From: Rhizobium bangladeshense
GTDB taxonomy: Bacteria; Pseudomonadota; Alphaproteobacteria; Rhizobiales; Rhizobiaceae
Assembly: GCF_017357245.1 (NCBI RefSeq)
Contig: NZ_CP071616.1
Coordinates: 186,001 to 250,000, forward strand
Direction of reading: 5' to 3'
DNA: 64,000 nt
Every line of letters begins with the position of its first letter. Within the stretch, counting starts at the first letter, position 1. Below, one piece after another: positions 52,169 to 60,682 of this stretch. The notes beneath the pieces were generated by a model that was given only the letters and a program-made list of their open reading frames with translations, did no database searches and had not been told where the DNA came from. The position numbers and the translations under genes are program-made.

Positions 52169-52942
52169 ATGAAACTGCTCCCCACGCTTTTCGCCGGCGT
52201 CGCATTAGCGCTTTCCGCCGTCGCGGCACAGGCCGACGTCCGCTTCGGCGTCATGAATGAATCTTATCCGCCCTTCTTTGCCAAGGACGCTTCGGGCCAG
52301 TGGCAGGGATGGGAAATCGATCTGATGAATGCCGTCTGCGAAGAGATGAAGGAGAAGTGCTCGATCGTCGAGATCTCCTGGGACGGCCTCATTCCGGCTC
52401 TTGAGAGCAAGAAGTTCGACGTGATCTGGTCGTCGATGTCGAACACTGCCGAACGTTCGAAGGTGATCGACTTCACCGACAAATATTACAACACGCCGAG
52501 CACCCTGATCGGCCCCAAGGACCTGAAGCCAGGCGCCACGGCAGAGGACGTGAAGGGCAAGACTATCGGCATCCAGGTGTCGACCATCCAGTCGGAATAT
52601 TACAAGAAGTATTTTGCCGCCGTCGCCGAGGAAAAGACCTACCAGACGCTCGACGAGGCTTTTCAGGACCTTTCTTCCGGCCGCATCGACTATGTCTTTG
52701 GCGATTCGCTGGCGCTTGACGCCTTCCTGAAAAGCGATGCCGGAAAGGATTGCTGCGCCAACATGGGAGATGTCACCGACGACAAGGAGATCCTCGGAGC
52801 CGGCGTTTCAGGCGGCCTGCGCAAGGAAGATACCGAATTGAAAGCCAAGCTGAACAAGGCAATCGCGGCAGTGCGCGCCAACGGTCAGTACGACGCGGTT
52901 ACCAAGAAATACTTCGACTTCGATATTTACGGCGCGAAGTAA
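52169..52942 (+). CDS. Polar amino-acid ABC transporter substrate-binding protein
   Basis: A 257-residue family 3 binding protein. The signal peptide ends near AVAAQAD. The mature protein begins VRFGVMNESYPPFFAKD and has GWEIDLMNAVCEEM and the IGIQVSTIQSEYYKKYF hinge. It is similar in kind to the orphan binding protein at 21667-22473 (both have paired Cys in KDCCANMG or TCCEF), which suggests related ligands such as basic or sulfur-containing amino acids. Confidence 0.92.
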   Translation: MKLLPTLFAGVALALSAVAAQADVRFGVMNESYPPFFAKDASGQWQGWEIDLMNAVCEEMKEKCSIVEISWDGLIPALESKKFDVIWSSMSNTAERSKVIDFTDKYYNTPSTLIGPKDLKPGATAEDVKGKTIGIQVSTIQSEYYKKYFAAVAEEKTYQTLDEAFQDLSSGRIDYVFGDSLALDAFLKSDAGKDCCANMGDVTDDKEILGAGVSGGLRKEDTELKAKLNKAIAAVRANGQYDAVTKKYFDFDIYGAK

Positions 52943-52954
52943 GCAGTCCTGATA

Positions 52955-53680
52955 ATGGCGACCGCGCAGCAAGGAATTCTGGACCTCCTTTCCCCCTCTC
53001 CTCCGGGATGGGGCGGCGTTCTCTTGGCAGGTGCGGTCTCCACGGTCGCCATCTCGGCCTGCGCCTTCGCCGTCGGTCTGCTGCTCGGCACGGGCGGCGC
53101 GCTTGGAAAGCTTTCCGGCAACCCTGTGCTCCGCCTGCTGATCGATCTCTATACGACAGTCATTCGCGCCGTTCCCGAGCTGATCCTGATCGTCGGGCTC
53201 TATTATGCCGGCACCGATGGCGTCAACCGGCTGCTGGCTGCGCTGGACCTGCCGCCGGTCGAGGTGAACGGCTTCGTCGCGGGCGTCGCCGTTCTGGGTT
53301 TCGTGCAGGGCGCCTATATGACCGAGGTGCTGCGCGGTGCGATCCTTGCCATTCCCCTCGGCCAGATCGAGGCCGCCAAGGCTTTCGGCATGGGCCCGGT
53401 GCTCCGCTTCCGTCGCGTCCTCTTGCCGGCGCTGTTGCCGAACGCGCTGCCGGGCCTTGCCAACCTGTGGATGTCGGTGACCAAGGACAGCGCGCTCGTC
53501 GCGGTCGTCGGCTACCAGGAACTGGCGCTCGCCACCCGGCTCGCCGGGGCGAGCACCAAGCACTACTTCGTCTTTTTCCTCGCTTCGGCTCTTCTCTACC
53601 TCGCCATCACCCTTGTTTCCAACGTCGCCTTCAAGCTGATCGAAAGTCGGGTGCGGCGGGGACAGCCGCGCCTTGCCTGA
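52955..53680 (+). CDS. Amino-acid ABC transporter permease, HisQ type
   Basis: A 241-residue membrane protein with about five hydrophobic segments and the loop IEAAKAFGMGPVLRFRRVLLP near residues 135-155. It forms the pore with the HisM-type permease that follows 13 bases later. Confidence 0.91.
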   Translation: MATAQQGILDLLSPSPPGWGGVLLAGAVSTVAISACAFAVGLLLGTGGALGKLSGNPVLRLLIDLYTTVIRAVPELILIVGLYYAGTDGVNRLLAALDLPPVEVNGFVAGVAVLGFVQGAYMTEVLRGAILAIPLGQIEAAKAFGMGPVLRFRRVLLPALLPNALPGLANLWMSVTKDSALVAVVGYQELALATRLAGASTKHYFVFFLASALLYLAITLVSNVAFKLIESRVRRGQPRLA

Positions 53681-53693
53681 AGAGACCGCACTC

Positions 53694-54383
53694 ATGAATT
53701 TTACCTGGATCTCTTCCTATTGGGCGCTTCTCCTGACGGGTGCCTGGCAGACAGTGTCGCTGCTGGTGATCTCCGTCACGTTCGGCTTCGTCATCGCCAT
53801 AGGCCTTGCTTTCGCGCAGGTCAGCGGAGGCAGGATTACCAAGCTCCTTGCCCGCGGCTACTGCACTTTCTTCCGCGGCACGCCGCTGCTGATCCAGCTT
53901 TGGCTCCTCTATTATGGGGTCGGCTCGCTGCTGCCCATGATCCCCGGCATCCGCCAGAGCCTGTTGTGGCCGGTTCTGCGCGAGGGCTTTTTCTTCGCTT
54001 CCGTCAGCTTCACGCTGAATTACGCGGCCTATGAGGCCGAGGTGCTGCGCGGTGCCCTGCTTGCCGTTCCCAAGGGCGAGCTCGAGGCCGGTCGGGCCTT
54101 CGGGCTCTCGCCCTGGAAACTCATCCGCCGCATCTGGCTGCCACGCGCCATTCGCATCGCCCTTCCGACCATTGCCGGGGAGATCGTCATGCAGCTCAAG
54201 GCCACCCCGCTTGCCTTCACGGTGACGGTGATGGATCTCTACGCCGTTGCCAACAAGGTTCGCCAGGACACGCTGCTCGTCTACGAACCGCTCATCGTCG
54301 TCACCCTCTTCTATCTTGCTCTGACCGCAGTGATCGCACGCGTCTTTCGAGGTCTCGAAGCGCAGGTGCCGGTTCGCCGCTAG
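53694..54383 (+). CDS. Amino-acid ABC transporter permease, HisM type
   Basis: About 229 residues with hydrophobic segments, RGTPLLIQLWLLYYG, and the loop LEAGRAFGLSPWKLIRRIWLP. The ATG at 53694 (MNFTWISS) is preferred over an upstream GTG/ATG in the same frame that overlaps the previous gene. Confidence 0.91.
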   Translation: MNFTWISSYWALLLTGAWQTVSLLVISVTFGFVIAIGLAFAQVSGGRITKLLARGYCTFFRGTPLLIQLWLLYYGVGSLLPMIPGIRQSLLWPVLREGFFFASVSFTLNYAAYEAEVLRGALLAVPKGELEAGRAFGLSPWKLIRRIWLPRAIRIALPTIAGEIVMQLKATPLAFTVTVMDLYAVANKVRQDTLLVYEPLIVVTLFYLALTAVIARVFRGLEAQVPVRR

Positions 54384-54459
54384 GCCAAGAAAAGCTCGCC
54401 ACTTTGTATTGAAAGCCCGCCGCCGCCAATGGCGCGACAGCCTGAATGGAGACTACCTC

Positions 54460-55368
54460 ATGAGCACAACGCGAATTCTCGATGGCGGCATGAGCCGCGA
54501 GCTTCTGCGGCTGGGCGCCGAACTGAAGCAGCCCGAATGGTCGGCGCTGGCGCTGATGAATTCGCCGGAGATCGTGCGCGAAGTGCACCAGGAATTCATC
54601 GCCGCCGGCTCCGAGATCATCACGACGAACAGCTATGCGCTCGTGCCCTTCCATATCGGCGAACACCGCTTTCGGCAGGAGGGGCCAGCGCTCATCCGTC
54701 TTGCCGGTCGCCTGGCGCGCGAGGCCGCCGAGGGCGTCACCGGCCGGAAGGTGCAGGTCGCCGGTTCGCTGCCGCCGATCTTCGGCTCGTATGAGCCGCA
54801 GAATTTTCAGCCCGCCCAGGTGCAGGATTATCTGGAGGTGCTGGTCGAAAACCTCGCTCCTTTCGTCGACCTATGGCTCGGTGAGACTTTGAGCCTGATT
54901 GCCGAAGGCGAAGCCGTCCGCAAGGCGGTGGCGGCATCGGGCAAGCCGTTCTGGATTTCGTTCACGCTGGCGGATGACGAGGCTGCGCTCAGGGGCGGCG
55001 CGCCGAAACTCCGCTCCGGCGAAAGCGTCGAGGACGCGGCGTCCTGGGCGGTTTCGTCGGGTGCGGCGGCTTTCCTGTTCAATTGCAGCAAGCCCGAGGT
55101 CATGCGGGGCGCGGTTGACACGGCGGCACGGGTGTTCCGGGAGAGAAATACTCAGATTGAAATCGGCGTCTACGCCAACGCCTTCGAAGGGGAAACTGGC
55201 GAGCAGGCCGCCAATGAAGGCCTGCATGGCACCCGCGACGATCTGGATGACGATGCCTATTCGCGCTTCGCCTGCTCGTGGGCCGAAGCTGGCGCGACGA
55301 TCATCGGCGGCTGCTGCGGCATCGGCGCCGCCCATATTCATCGCCTGACGAAGACGCTTTCCCGCTGA
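54460..55368 (+). CDS. Homocysteine S-methyltransferase
   Basis: A 302-residue enzyme of the betaine/S-methylmethionine-homocysteine methyltransferase family. LDGGMSRELLRLG opens the barrel. The zinc Cys ligands are in FLFNCSKPE and the C-terminal GGCCGIG pair. It transfers a methyl group to homocysteine, making methionine; in MmuM-type enzymes the donor is S-methylmethionine. It is the last gene of the ABC operon, 76 bases after the permease, suggesting that the imported ligand is the methyl donor. The ATG at 54460 begins MSTTRILDGG; a longer frame from 54409 is less likely. Confidence 0.89.
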   Translation: MSTTRILDGGMSRELLRLGAELKQPEWSALALMNSPEIVREVHQEFIAAGSEIITTNSYALVPFHIGEHRFRQEGPALIRLAGRLAREAAEGVTGRKVQVAGSLPPIFGSYEPQNFQPAQVQDYLEVLVENLAPFVDLWLGETLSLIAEGEAVRKAVAASGKPFWISFTLADDEAALRGGAPKLRSGESVEDAASWAVSSGAAAFLFNCSKPEVMRGAVDTAARVFRERNTQIEIGVYANAFEGETGEQAANEGLHGTRDDLDDDAYSRFACSWAEAGATIIGGCCGIGAAHIHRLTKTLSR

Positions 55369-55566
55369 AGTGACATCTTGGCCGCGGGTAACGGCCCCCG
55401 TTGCCGCCGCTCAGCCCTTGATTGTTTCGAGCATATTCATGTGATCATGGCGCAAGTCGCTCATTCCGCCTTCGCCGACGGCCGTCTGTCATTTCTTTCG
55501 CGAAGCTTGCCGTTCACCCATTCACCGCTTATAGTCACAGTAGTCATTCTGGTCAGGAGGTGGGCC

Positions 55567-55833
55567 ATGCAGTCATCACGGCAAGGCGACGAAAGCTGGA
55601 CCGTCGCCAGCGCAAAGGCGAAGCTTTCCGAAGTGATCGAACGCGCGCAATCCGCGCCGCAGACTATTACACGCAACGGCAAGCCGAGCGTGGTCGTCGT
55701 CTCTGCGGAGGAATGGCAACGGAAGATCGCCCGCAAGGGGACGCTGGCCGAATTTCTGATGGAGTCACCGCTGCGTGGAGCCGATCTGGATCTCGAGCGT
55801 CAACGCGACGAACCGCGCGATAGCGGATTGTGA
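55567..55833 (+). CDS. Type II antitoxin, Phd/YefM family
   Basis: An 88-residue antitoxin. SWTVASAKAKLSEVIERA, TITRNGKPSVVVVSAEEW is the Phd/YefM DNA-binding core, and the C-terminus (ADLDLERQRDEPRDSG) should cover the toxin. The ATG at 55567 follows AGGAGG. It overlaps the toxin gene by four bases. TAGTCA is repeated at 55532 and 55541 just upstream and may be part of an autoregulatory site. Confidence 0.88.
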   Translation: MQSSRQGDESWTVASAKAKLSEVIERAQSAPQTITRNGKPSVVVVSAEEWQRKIARKGTLAEFLMESPLRGADLDLERQRDEPRDSGL

Positions 55834-56252
55834 GACTTCTGCTGGACACCAACGTCCTGTCTGAGGTCACGAAGCCGAACCCCGATGTGCGCGTCCTGGG
55901 GTGGCTGGGTGGGCTCGACGAGGATCGCTCCTTCATCAGCGTCGTGTCGGTCGCAGAAATCCGGCGCGGTGTCACCCTGATGGACAATGGACGAAAACGT
56001 GACGTGCTGGCCGATTGGCTTGCCCGCGATCTGCCGCAGCGTTTCGAGCGGCGCATCATCCCAGTGGACGAAGCGGTGGCCTTGGCTTGGGGAGATCTGA
56101 TGGGCCACGCAAAGCGGAACGGCCGCGGCCTTTCGTCGATGGACGGCCTGATCGCCGCGACCGCGATTGCTCACGATCTCACCCTTGCGACGCGCAACAC
56201 CGGGGATTTCGAAGGTTTTGGGATCGAGCTCGTCGATCCATGGGTCGGGTGA
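55830..56252 (+). CDS. Type II toxin, PIN-domain ribonuclease (VapC/FitB type)
   Basis: A 140-residue PIN protein. LLLDTNVLSEV supplies the first Asp, VSVAEIRRG the Glu, SSMDGLIAATA the second Asp, and ATRNTGDFEG the last acidic residue, so the metal site looks complete. It should cleave RNA and be held by the antitoxin. Starts at GTG overlapping the antitoxin stop (GTGA). It converges on the ABC ATPase gene. Confidence 0.9.
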   Translation: MRLLLDTNVLSEVTKPNPDVRVLGWLGGLDEDRSFISVVSVAEIRRGVTLMDNGRKRDVLADWLARDLPQRFERRIIPVDEAVALAWGDLMGHAKRNGRGLSSMDGLIAATAIAHDLTLATRNTGDFEGFGIELVDPWVG

Positions 56253-56328
56253 AACGCTGCTGATCCGCGAGATTGATACCCGTCAGCGGGTAGAGGCGGA
56301 CGGCACAGGCCGCCCGCCTCCGCAGCCG

Positions 56329-57099
56329 TCAATGCAGCCCAAACAGGTGCAGCAGTTCCTCGCGGTGCCGGACGAATTCCGGAGCGCTGCGATCGCGGGG
56401 ACGCGGCAGATCGATTTCGATCAGGCGCGGCTCGCTTCCTTTTTCCCGGGGCAGGATCAGGATCCGGTCGGCGAGATAAATCGCCTCCTCGAGATCGTGC
56501 GTGACGAGAATGGTCGTCACATCCTCATCGCGCCAGATCCGCGCGAGCTCCTGCTGCATGCCGATCTTGGTCATCGCGTCGAGAGCGCCGAGCGGTTCGT
56601 CGAGCAATAGGATCTCGGGCTGGACGGCGAGCGCGCGAGCGATGCCGACGCGCTGCGCCATGCCGCCGGAGAGTTGCCGGGGATAGGCCGCTTCGAATTG
56701 CTGCAGACCGACGAGCTTGACATATCGGCGGGCTCGGTCCCTCGCCTGCTCGTGAGAGAGACCTCTTGTTTTCAGTCCGAAGGCGACATTGTCGAGCACG
56801 GTAAGCCAGGGAAGAAGGCGCGGCTCCTGGAAGATGACGGCGCGCTCGGCGCCGACGCCTCGCATCACCTTACCGTCGACGAGCACTTCTCCGGTGTCGG
56901 ACTCTTCCAGCCCCGCGAGAACCCTGAGCAGGGTCGTCTTGCCCGATCCGCTGGCGCCGACGATGGCGAGGCTTTCGCCGGAGCGGACGTGGAGATTGAT
57001 ATCTTTGAGAACCTGCAGCGGTGTGCCGTTCAGCCTGTAGGATTTGGAGAGGTGACGGATGGTCACCTCTCCGCGGCGAATGTCCTCAGCGACGCTCAT
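56329..57099 (-). CDS. ABC transporter ATP-binding protein, SsuB/TauB/NrtD type
   Basis: A 256-residue ATPase: Walker A GASGSGKTT, Q-loop FQEPRLLPWLTVLDNV, signature LSGGMAQRV, Walker B LLLDEPLGALD. The Q-loop wording EPRLLPW is typical of the nitrate/sulfonate/taurine group. Last gene of the monooxygenase-transporter operon, nine bases after the binding-protein gene. Confidence 0.92.
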   Translation of the reverse strand: MSVAEDIRRGEVTIRHLSKSYRLNGTPLQVLKDINLHVRSGESLAIVGASGSGKTTLLRVLAGLEESDTGEVLVDGKVMRGVGAERAVIFQEPRLLPWLTVLDNVAFGLKTRGLSHEQARDRARRYVKLVGLQQFEAAYPRQLSGGMAQRVGIARALAVQPEILLLDEPLGALDAMTKIGMQQELARIWRDEDVTTILVTHDLEEAIYLADRILILPREKGSEPRLIEIDLPRPRDRSAPEFVRHREELLHLFGLH

Positions 57100-57108
57100 C
57101 GCGGCTCC

Positions 57109-58092
57109 TCAATTGCTTGCCGGCTTGGCGTCGGCGGTAAAGAGAATATCCTTGGCCGCGAGCTGGCCTTGCTTCAGCTTGCCCTCGCGAACCAGGACGT
57201 CGATCCAGAACTGGATGTCGCGCTCGACCGGGAGACCGCCGGCGCGCACGCCGTAGCCGCGGAAATATTGCGCGATATCCGGGTTTTCGCCGCGCTCGGC
57301 GAGCGCTTTGGCCAGGATCTTCTTGGTGTCCTCAGGATGCTCACGGGCATAGTCGAGCGCGCGTGCCGACTGCTCGACAAAGATTTTCGAGGCTTCCGGG
57401 TGTTGCTTGATGAAATCGCGGCGCAGGACCACGAAGCCGCCGGCGATGTCGCCGAGCACGTCGGTATCATCGAAAACCGGGCGCAGCCCCCCGTTCTTCA
57501 GCGCCGCACCCTCGAAGGTCGTCTGCCAATAGCCAAAGGCGGCGATATCGACCTGCTTGGAGCGCAGCACCTGCTCGAGCTGGGGTCCGGGAACGACGAC
57601 CTGGTTGGCGGAGTCGCTCGGCAGGCCGACTGAATGCAGGGCCTCGCGGATTGTATAGTCGAGATGCGCACCGAGTGTATTGACCGCGATGCTCTTGCCG
57701 GCAATGTCCTTGATTGTTTTGATCGGGCTGTCTTCCAGTACGAAGAAGGTCGACTGAACCTCGTCATTGATGCCGTTCGAGGGATAGGCGGCGACGAAAT
57801 CATTGCCGCCGATGATCGAATTGAGGACGGCGGAGGTGGCGGCGCTGCCGATCTCGACATCGCCCGACGCCAGGGCGATGAGGGAGGCCGGGCCGCCATG
57901 GGCATAGCCGACATTCTCCAGGGTGATGCCCGTGTCGTCGAAATATCCAAGTTCGGCGGCGAGCTCGTGGGCGGCAAGGCCCCCTTGGCTTGCGAGATAG
58001 CGCAGCTTCACCGCGTCGGTGGCTGCGGCCGGCGCGGCGAGACCGAGAGCGATCACGGCCGGCAGGAGAAGATTGCGGAGATGGTATGTCAT
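57109..58092 (-). CDS. ABC transporter substrate-binding protein, sulfonate/nitrate type
   Basis: A 327-residue periplasmic protein. The signal peptide is about 24 residues (ending PAAATDAV). KLRYLASQGGLAAHELAAELGYF and the AQ/GHGGPASLIALASGDVEIG-type segment match SsuA-like binding proteins. It probably binds an aliphatic sulfonate or related sulfur compound; the neighbouring flavin monooxygenase supports desulfonation or a similar oxidation. Confidence 0.9.
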   Translation of the reverse strand: MTYHLRNLLLPAVIALGLAAPAAATDAVKLRYLASQGGLAAHELAAELGYFDDTGITLENVGYAHGGPASLIALASGDVEIGSAATSAVLNSIIGGNDFVAAYPSNGINDEVQSTFFVLEDSPIKTIKDIAGKSIAVNTLGAHLDYTIREALHSVGLPSDSANQVVVPGPQLEQVLRSKQVDIAAFGYWQTTFEGAALKNGGLRPVFDDTDVLGDIAGGFVVLRRDFIKQHPEASKIFVEQSARALDYAREHPEDTKKILAKALAERGENPDIAQYFRGYGVRAGGLPVERDIQFWIDVLVREGKLKQGQLAAKDILFTADAKPASN

Positions 58093-58130
58093 GGGGTGTC
58101 CTTTCGGATGAGGAAAATCGATGGAAGCAG

Positions 58131-58982
58131 TCAGGTGCTCGGCTGAGACCAGCGGCAGAGACGGCGCTGCAGGAGAACGAGCAGCGCATTGGCGGCAAGC
58201 CCCAGAAAGGCGAGCAGCAGGATCGCCGCAAACATCAGCGGGATCTGGAAATTGTACTGGGCGTTCATCACCTGGAAGCCGATGCCCTTGTTGGCGCCGA
58301 TCATCTCGGCAGCGATCAGCAGCAGAAGCGCAGTCGTCGCCGAAAGACGCAAGCCGACGAAAATCGCCGGGACGGAGGCCGGCAAAATGACACGGCGGAA
58401 GACGGTGAGCGGCCCGGCGCCATAGGTGCGCGCCATCTCGATGAGCTTCTTGTCCACTTCCTTGACGCCGCCGATCGTGGAGAGCAGCACCGGAAACAGC
58501 GTCGCCCAGAAGATGACGAATATCTTGGAGGTTTCACCGAGCCCGAGCAGCAGGATGAAGACTGGATAGAGCGCCAGCGCCGAGGTCTGGCGGAAGAGCT
58601 GCAGGATCGGGTCGAGCGCCTGTTCAACCAAGCGAAACTGGCCCATGAACAGGCCGAGCGGAATACCGACAGTGACGGCAAAGGCGAAAGCGGTTCCGGA
58701 TCGCTGCAAGCTGATGGCGATGTCATCGAGCAAGGCGCCACTGGCAAGATTGGTCCACAGCGCCGACAGGATCACATTCAAGGGTGGGAAGACGGCGGGA
58801 TTGACCCAGCCTCGGGTGCTCGACACTTGCCACAGCACGAGGAAGCTGATGAGCAGACCGTAGCGCGGCAGAAACGCTGCAAGCACTCCGCGCACATGGG
58901 AGGCGAGAGGGGAACTATTGCTTTTGCTGCTTCTCAACCGGCCGAAGCTTCTCGGAAGAGCTTGATTGATTTCGTAGGCCAT
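58131..58982 (-). CDS. ABC transporter permease, SsuC type
   Basis: About 283 residues with six hydrophobic segments and the loop KKLIEMARTYGAGPLTVFRRVILPA. The ATG at 58982 (MAYEINQAL) is preceded by GAGGAG and overlaps the upstream monooxygenase gene by 12 bases. The frame can extend to 59138, but this lies within the monooxygenase gene. Confidence 0.91.
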   Translation of the reverse strand: MAYEINQALPRSFGRLRSSKSNSSPLASHVRGVLAAFLPRYGLLISFLVLWQVSSTRGWVNPAVFPPLNVILSALWTNLASGALLDDIAISLQRSGTAFAFAVTVGIPLGLFMGQFRLVEQALDPILQLFRQTSALALYPVFILLLGLGETSKIFVIFWATLFPVLLSTIGGVKEVDKKLIEMARTYGAGPLTVFRRVILPASVPAIFVGLRLSATTALLLLIAAEMIGANKGIGFQVMNAQYNFQIPLMFAAILLLAFLGLAANALLVLLQRRLCRWSQPST

Positions 58983-58992
58983 GGATTTCTCC

Positions 58993-60345
58993 TCACTCCG
59001 CTGCCTCAAGGACGGCGCGTCCGGCAGTCCAGCGGTTTGTCGGGAAAGGCAGGCCGAGGTTTTCCCGGAGCGTCTTGCCTTCATAGGCCGTGCGGAACAG
59101 TCCGCGGCGCTGGAGTTCCGGAATAACGAGATCGACAAAGTCGTCGAGCGCCGTCGGCAGCCAGGGCGGCAAAATGTTGAAGCCGTCGGCCGCTTCGTTT
59201 TCGAACCATGTCTGCAGCGTATCGGCGATCTGCTCGGCCGTGCCGACGATCGTGTAGTGACCGCGAGCCGATGCGATCCACTGATAGAGTTGGCGGATGG
59301 TGAAGTTGTTTTCGTCTGCGATCTGGCGGATGAGGGCCTGGCGGCTCTTCATGCCTTCCGTCGGCGGTGCCGGGGGAAGAGGCCCGTCGAGATCGTAACC
59401 GTGCAGGTCGAGCGTACCGCCGGTCAGGCCGTTGAGGAGGCCGATCCCGTCTTCTTCAAGGATGAGCGAGGTCAGGCGATCATACTTCTCGCGTGCCTCG
59501 GCCTCGGTCCGGCCGACGAAGGCAGATACGCCGGGCATGACCAGGATATGATCGGGGTTGCGGCCGAGGCTGCGGGCGCGCGCCTTGATATCCCGATAGA
59601 ACTCCTGGGCGGTTTCGATATGCTGGTGGGCGGTGAAGATGACCTCAGCCGTCGCGGCGGCGAGCCCGCGTCCGTCTTCCGACTGTCCTGCCTGCACGAT
59701 AACGGGGTGCCCCTGCGGCGAGCGCGAGACGTTGAGCGGACCGCGCACGCTGAAATGCTCCCCGCGGTGGTCAGTGTCATGCAGCTTCGCCGGATCGAAG
59801 AAGACGCCGGTCTTCTTGTCGCGTATGAACGCGTCATCCTCGAAGCTTTCCCAGAGTTGGCGGACGACGTCGACATGCTCAGCGGCGCGGCGATATCGCT
59901 CGGCATGCGGCAGCTGCGTTTCGCGGTTGAAATTCTGCGCCGTGAGGTCGCCCGTTGTGGTGACGACGTTCCAGCCGGCACGGCCTCCCGAAATCAGATC
60001 CAGCGAGGCGAACTTGCGGGCGGTCGTATAAGGCTCCTCATAGGTGGTCGAGGAGGTCGCTATAAAGCCGAGATTGGTGGTGAGGGGCGCAAGGGCGGAG
60101 AACAGGGTGACCGGCTCGAAGCCGGCCACCCGGGCGTTACCGCCTTCACGCGCTCCGCCGAAACCGACCGCCAATCCATCGGCCAGGAAGTAGGCATCGA
60201 ACAGGCCGCGCTCCGCCGTCAGTGCGAGCTGCTTGTGAAACTCGAAACTGGTCGCGCCGTCGACCGGCTGGTCGGGATGCCGCCACGATGCAACATGCTG
60301 TCCACCGCCGGGAAGAAATGCCCCAAGTCTGATTTTCCGCGTCAT
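58993..60345 (-). CDS. LLM-class flavin-dependent monooxygenase, NtaA/SnaA/DszA family
   Basis: About 450 residues. IRLGAFLPGGGQHVASWRHP is typical of the NtaA/SnaA/DszA/SoxA group, with FYDAYFLAD-like (FDAYFLADG) and GRAGWNVVTT segments. With FMNH2 from a separate reductase it would oxygenate a sulfur or nitrogen compound such as a sulfone, sulfonate or aminopolycarboxylate. The ATG at 60345 follows GGAGAGG. First gene of the operon with the SsuABC-like importer, so the imported compound is probably its substrate. No flavin reductase gene is in the window. Confidence 0.9.
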   Translation of the reverse strand: MTRKIRLGAFLPGGGQHVASWRHPDQPVDGATSFEFHKQLALTAERGLFDAYFLADGLAVGFGGAREGGNARVAGFEPVTLFSALAPLTTNLGFIATSSTTYEEPYTTARKFASLDLISGGRAGWNVVTTTGDLTAQNFNRETQLPHAERYRRAAEHVDVVRQLWESFEDDAFIRDKKTGVFFDPAKLHDTDHRGEHFSVRGPLNVSRSPQGHPVIVQAGQSEDGRGLAAATAEVIFTAHQHIETAQEFYRDIKARARSLGRNPDHILVMPGVSAFVGRTEAEAREKYDRLTSLILEEDGIGLLNGLTGGTLDLHGYDLDGPLPPAPPTEGMKSRQALIRQIADENNFTIRQLYQWIASARGHYTIVGTAEQIADTLQTWFENEAADGFNILPPWLPTALDDFVDLVIPELQRRGLFRTAYEGKTLRENLGLPFPTNRWTAGRAVLEAAE

Positions 60346-60682
60346 CTGCGTCCTCTCCGTTCGCCGGCGACAGCCGGCCTTGCCGAAGAGCAAGGCAGAA
60401 ATATCTGTCGCTGAGGACATCAGAATACGTACTCTATAAATTTAATAGAGAAACTTCATTCCGTAGTTTCGGGAGAAGGGTGAATAGATTTGCGGGATTG
60501 GACTGAATCCCGAAATCAACATTGGAGCGCACAACAGCACATGGCTCGTCCTGCGACGGCTCTTCGACCTGCACGCGGCACAGAACCAGCGCGAGAGTGC
60601 TATTATTAAAGTAAGCACGCAGCGCGGTGCGGCTTCCGCAGGAAGTCAGGCCCGCGATTAATACGTGTTCGCGTCCGGGGTG
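60346..60682. other. Promoter region between monooxygenase operon and IclR gene
   Basis: A 337-base gap upstream of the minus-strand operon. It contains an AT-rich palindrome at 60432-60450 and a short dyad GTGCT...AGCAC at 60597-60618. No open frame here has family similarity. Confidence 0.55.
60432..60450. promoter_or_regulatory. AT-rich palindrome upstream of the monooxygenase operon
   Basis: CTCTATAAATTTAATAGAG has six-base arms CTCTAT/ATAGAG and a nearly symmetric centre, 86 bases before the monooxygenase start. It is a candidate operator for the IclR-family protein or for a sulfur-status regulator. Confidence 0.48.

Noticed and set aside
55387..55412. Possible terminator after the homocysteine methyltransferase gene
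   Set aside because: The dyad GGTAACGG/CCGTTGCC needs a wobble pair, has a tight loop and no T-run; too weak to list.
57990..59126. 378-codon open frame on the plus strand
   Set aside because: Antisense to the SsuC-type permease and the start of the binding-protein gene; no motif.
58981..60414. 477-codon open frame on the plus strand
   Set aside because: Antisense to the flavin monooxygenase, which has clear family motifs.
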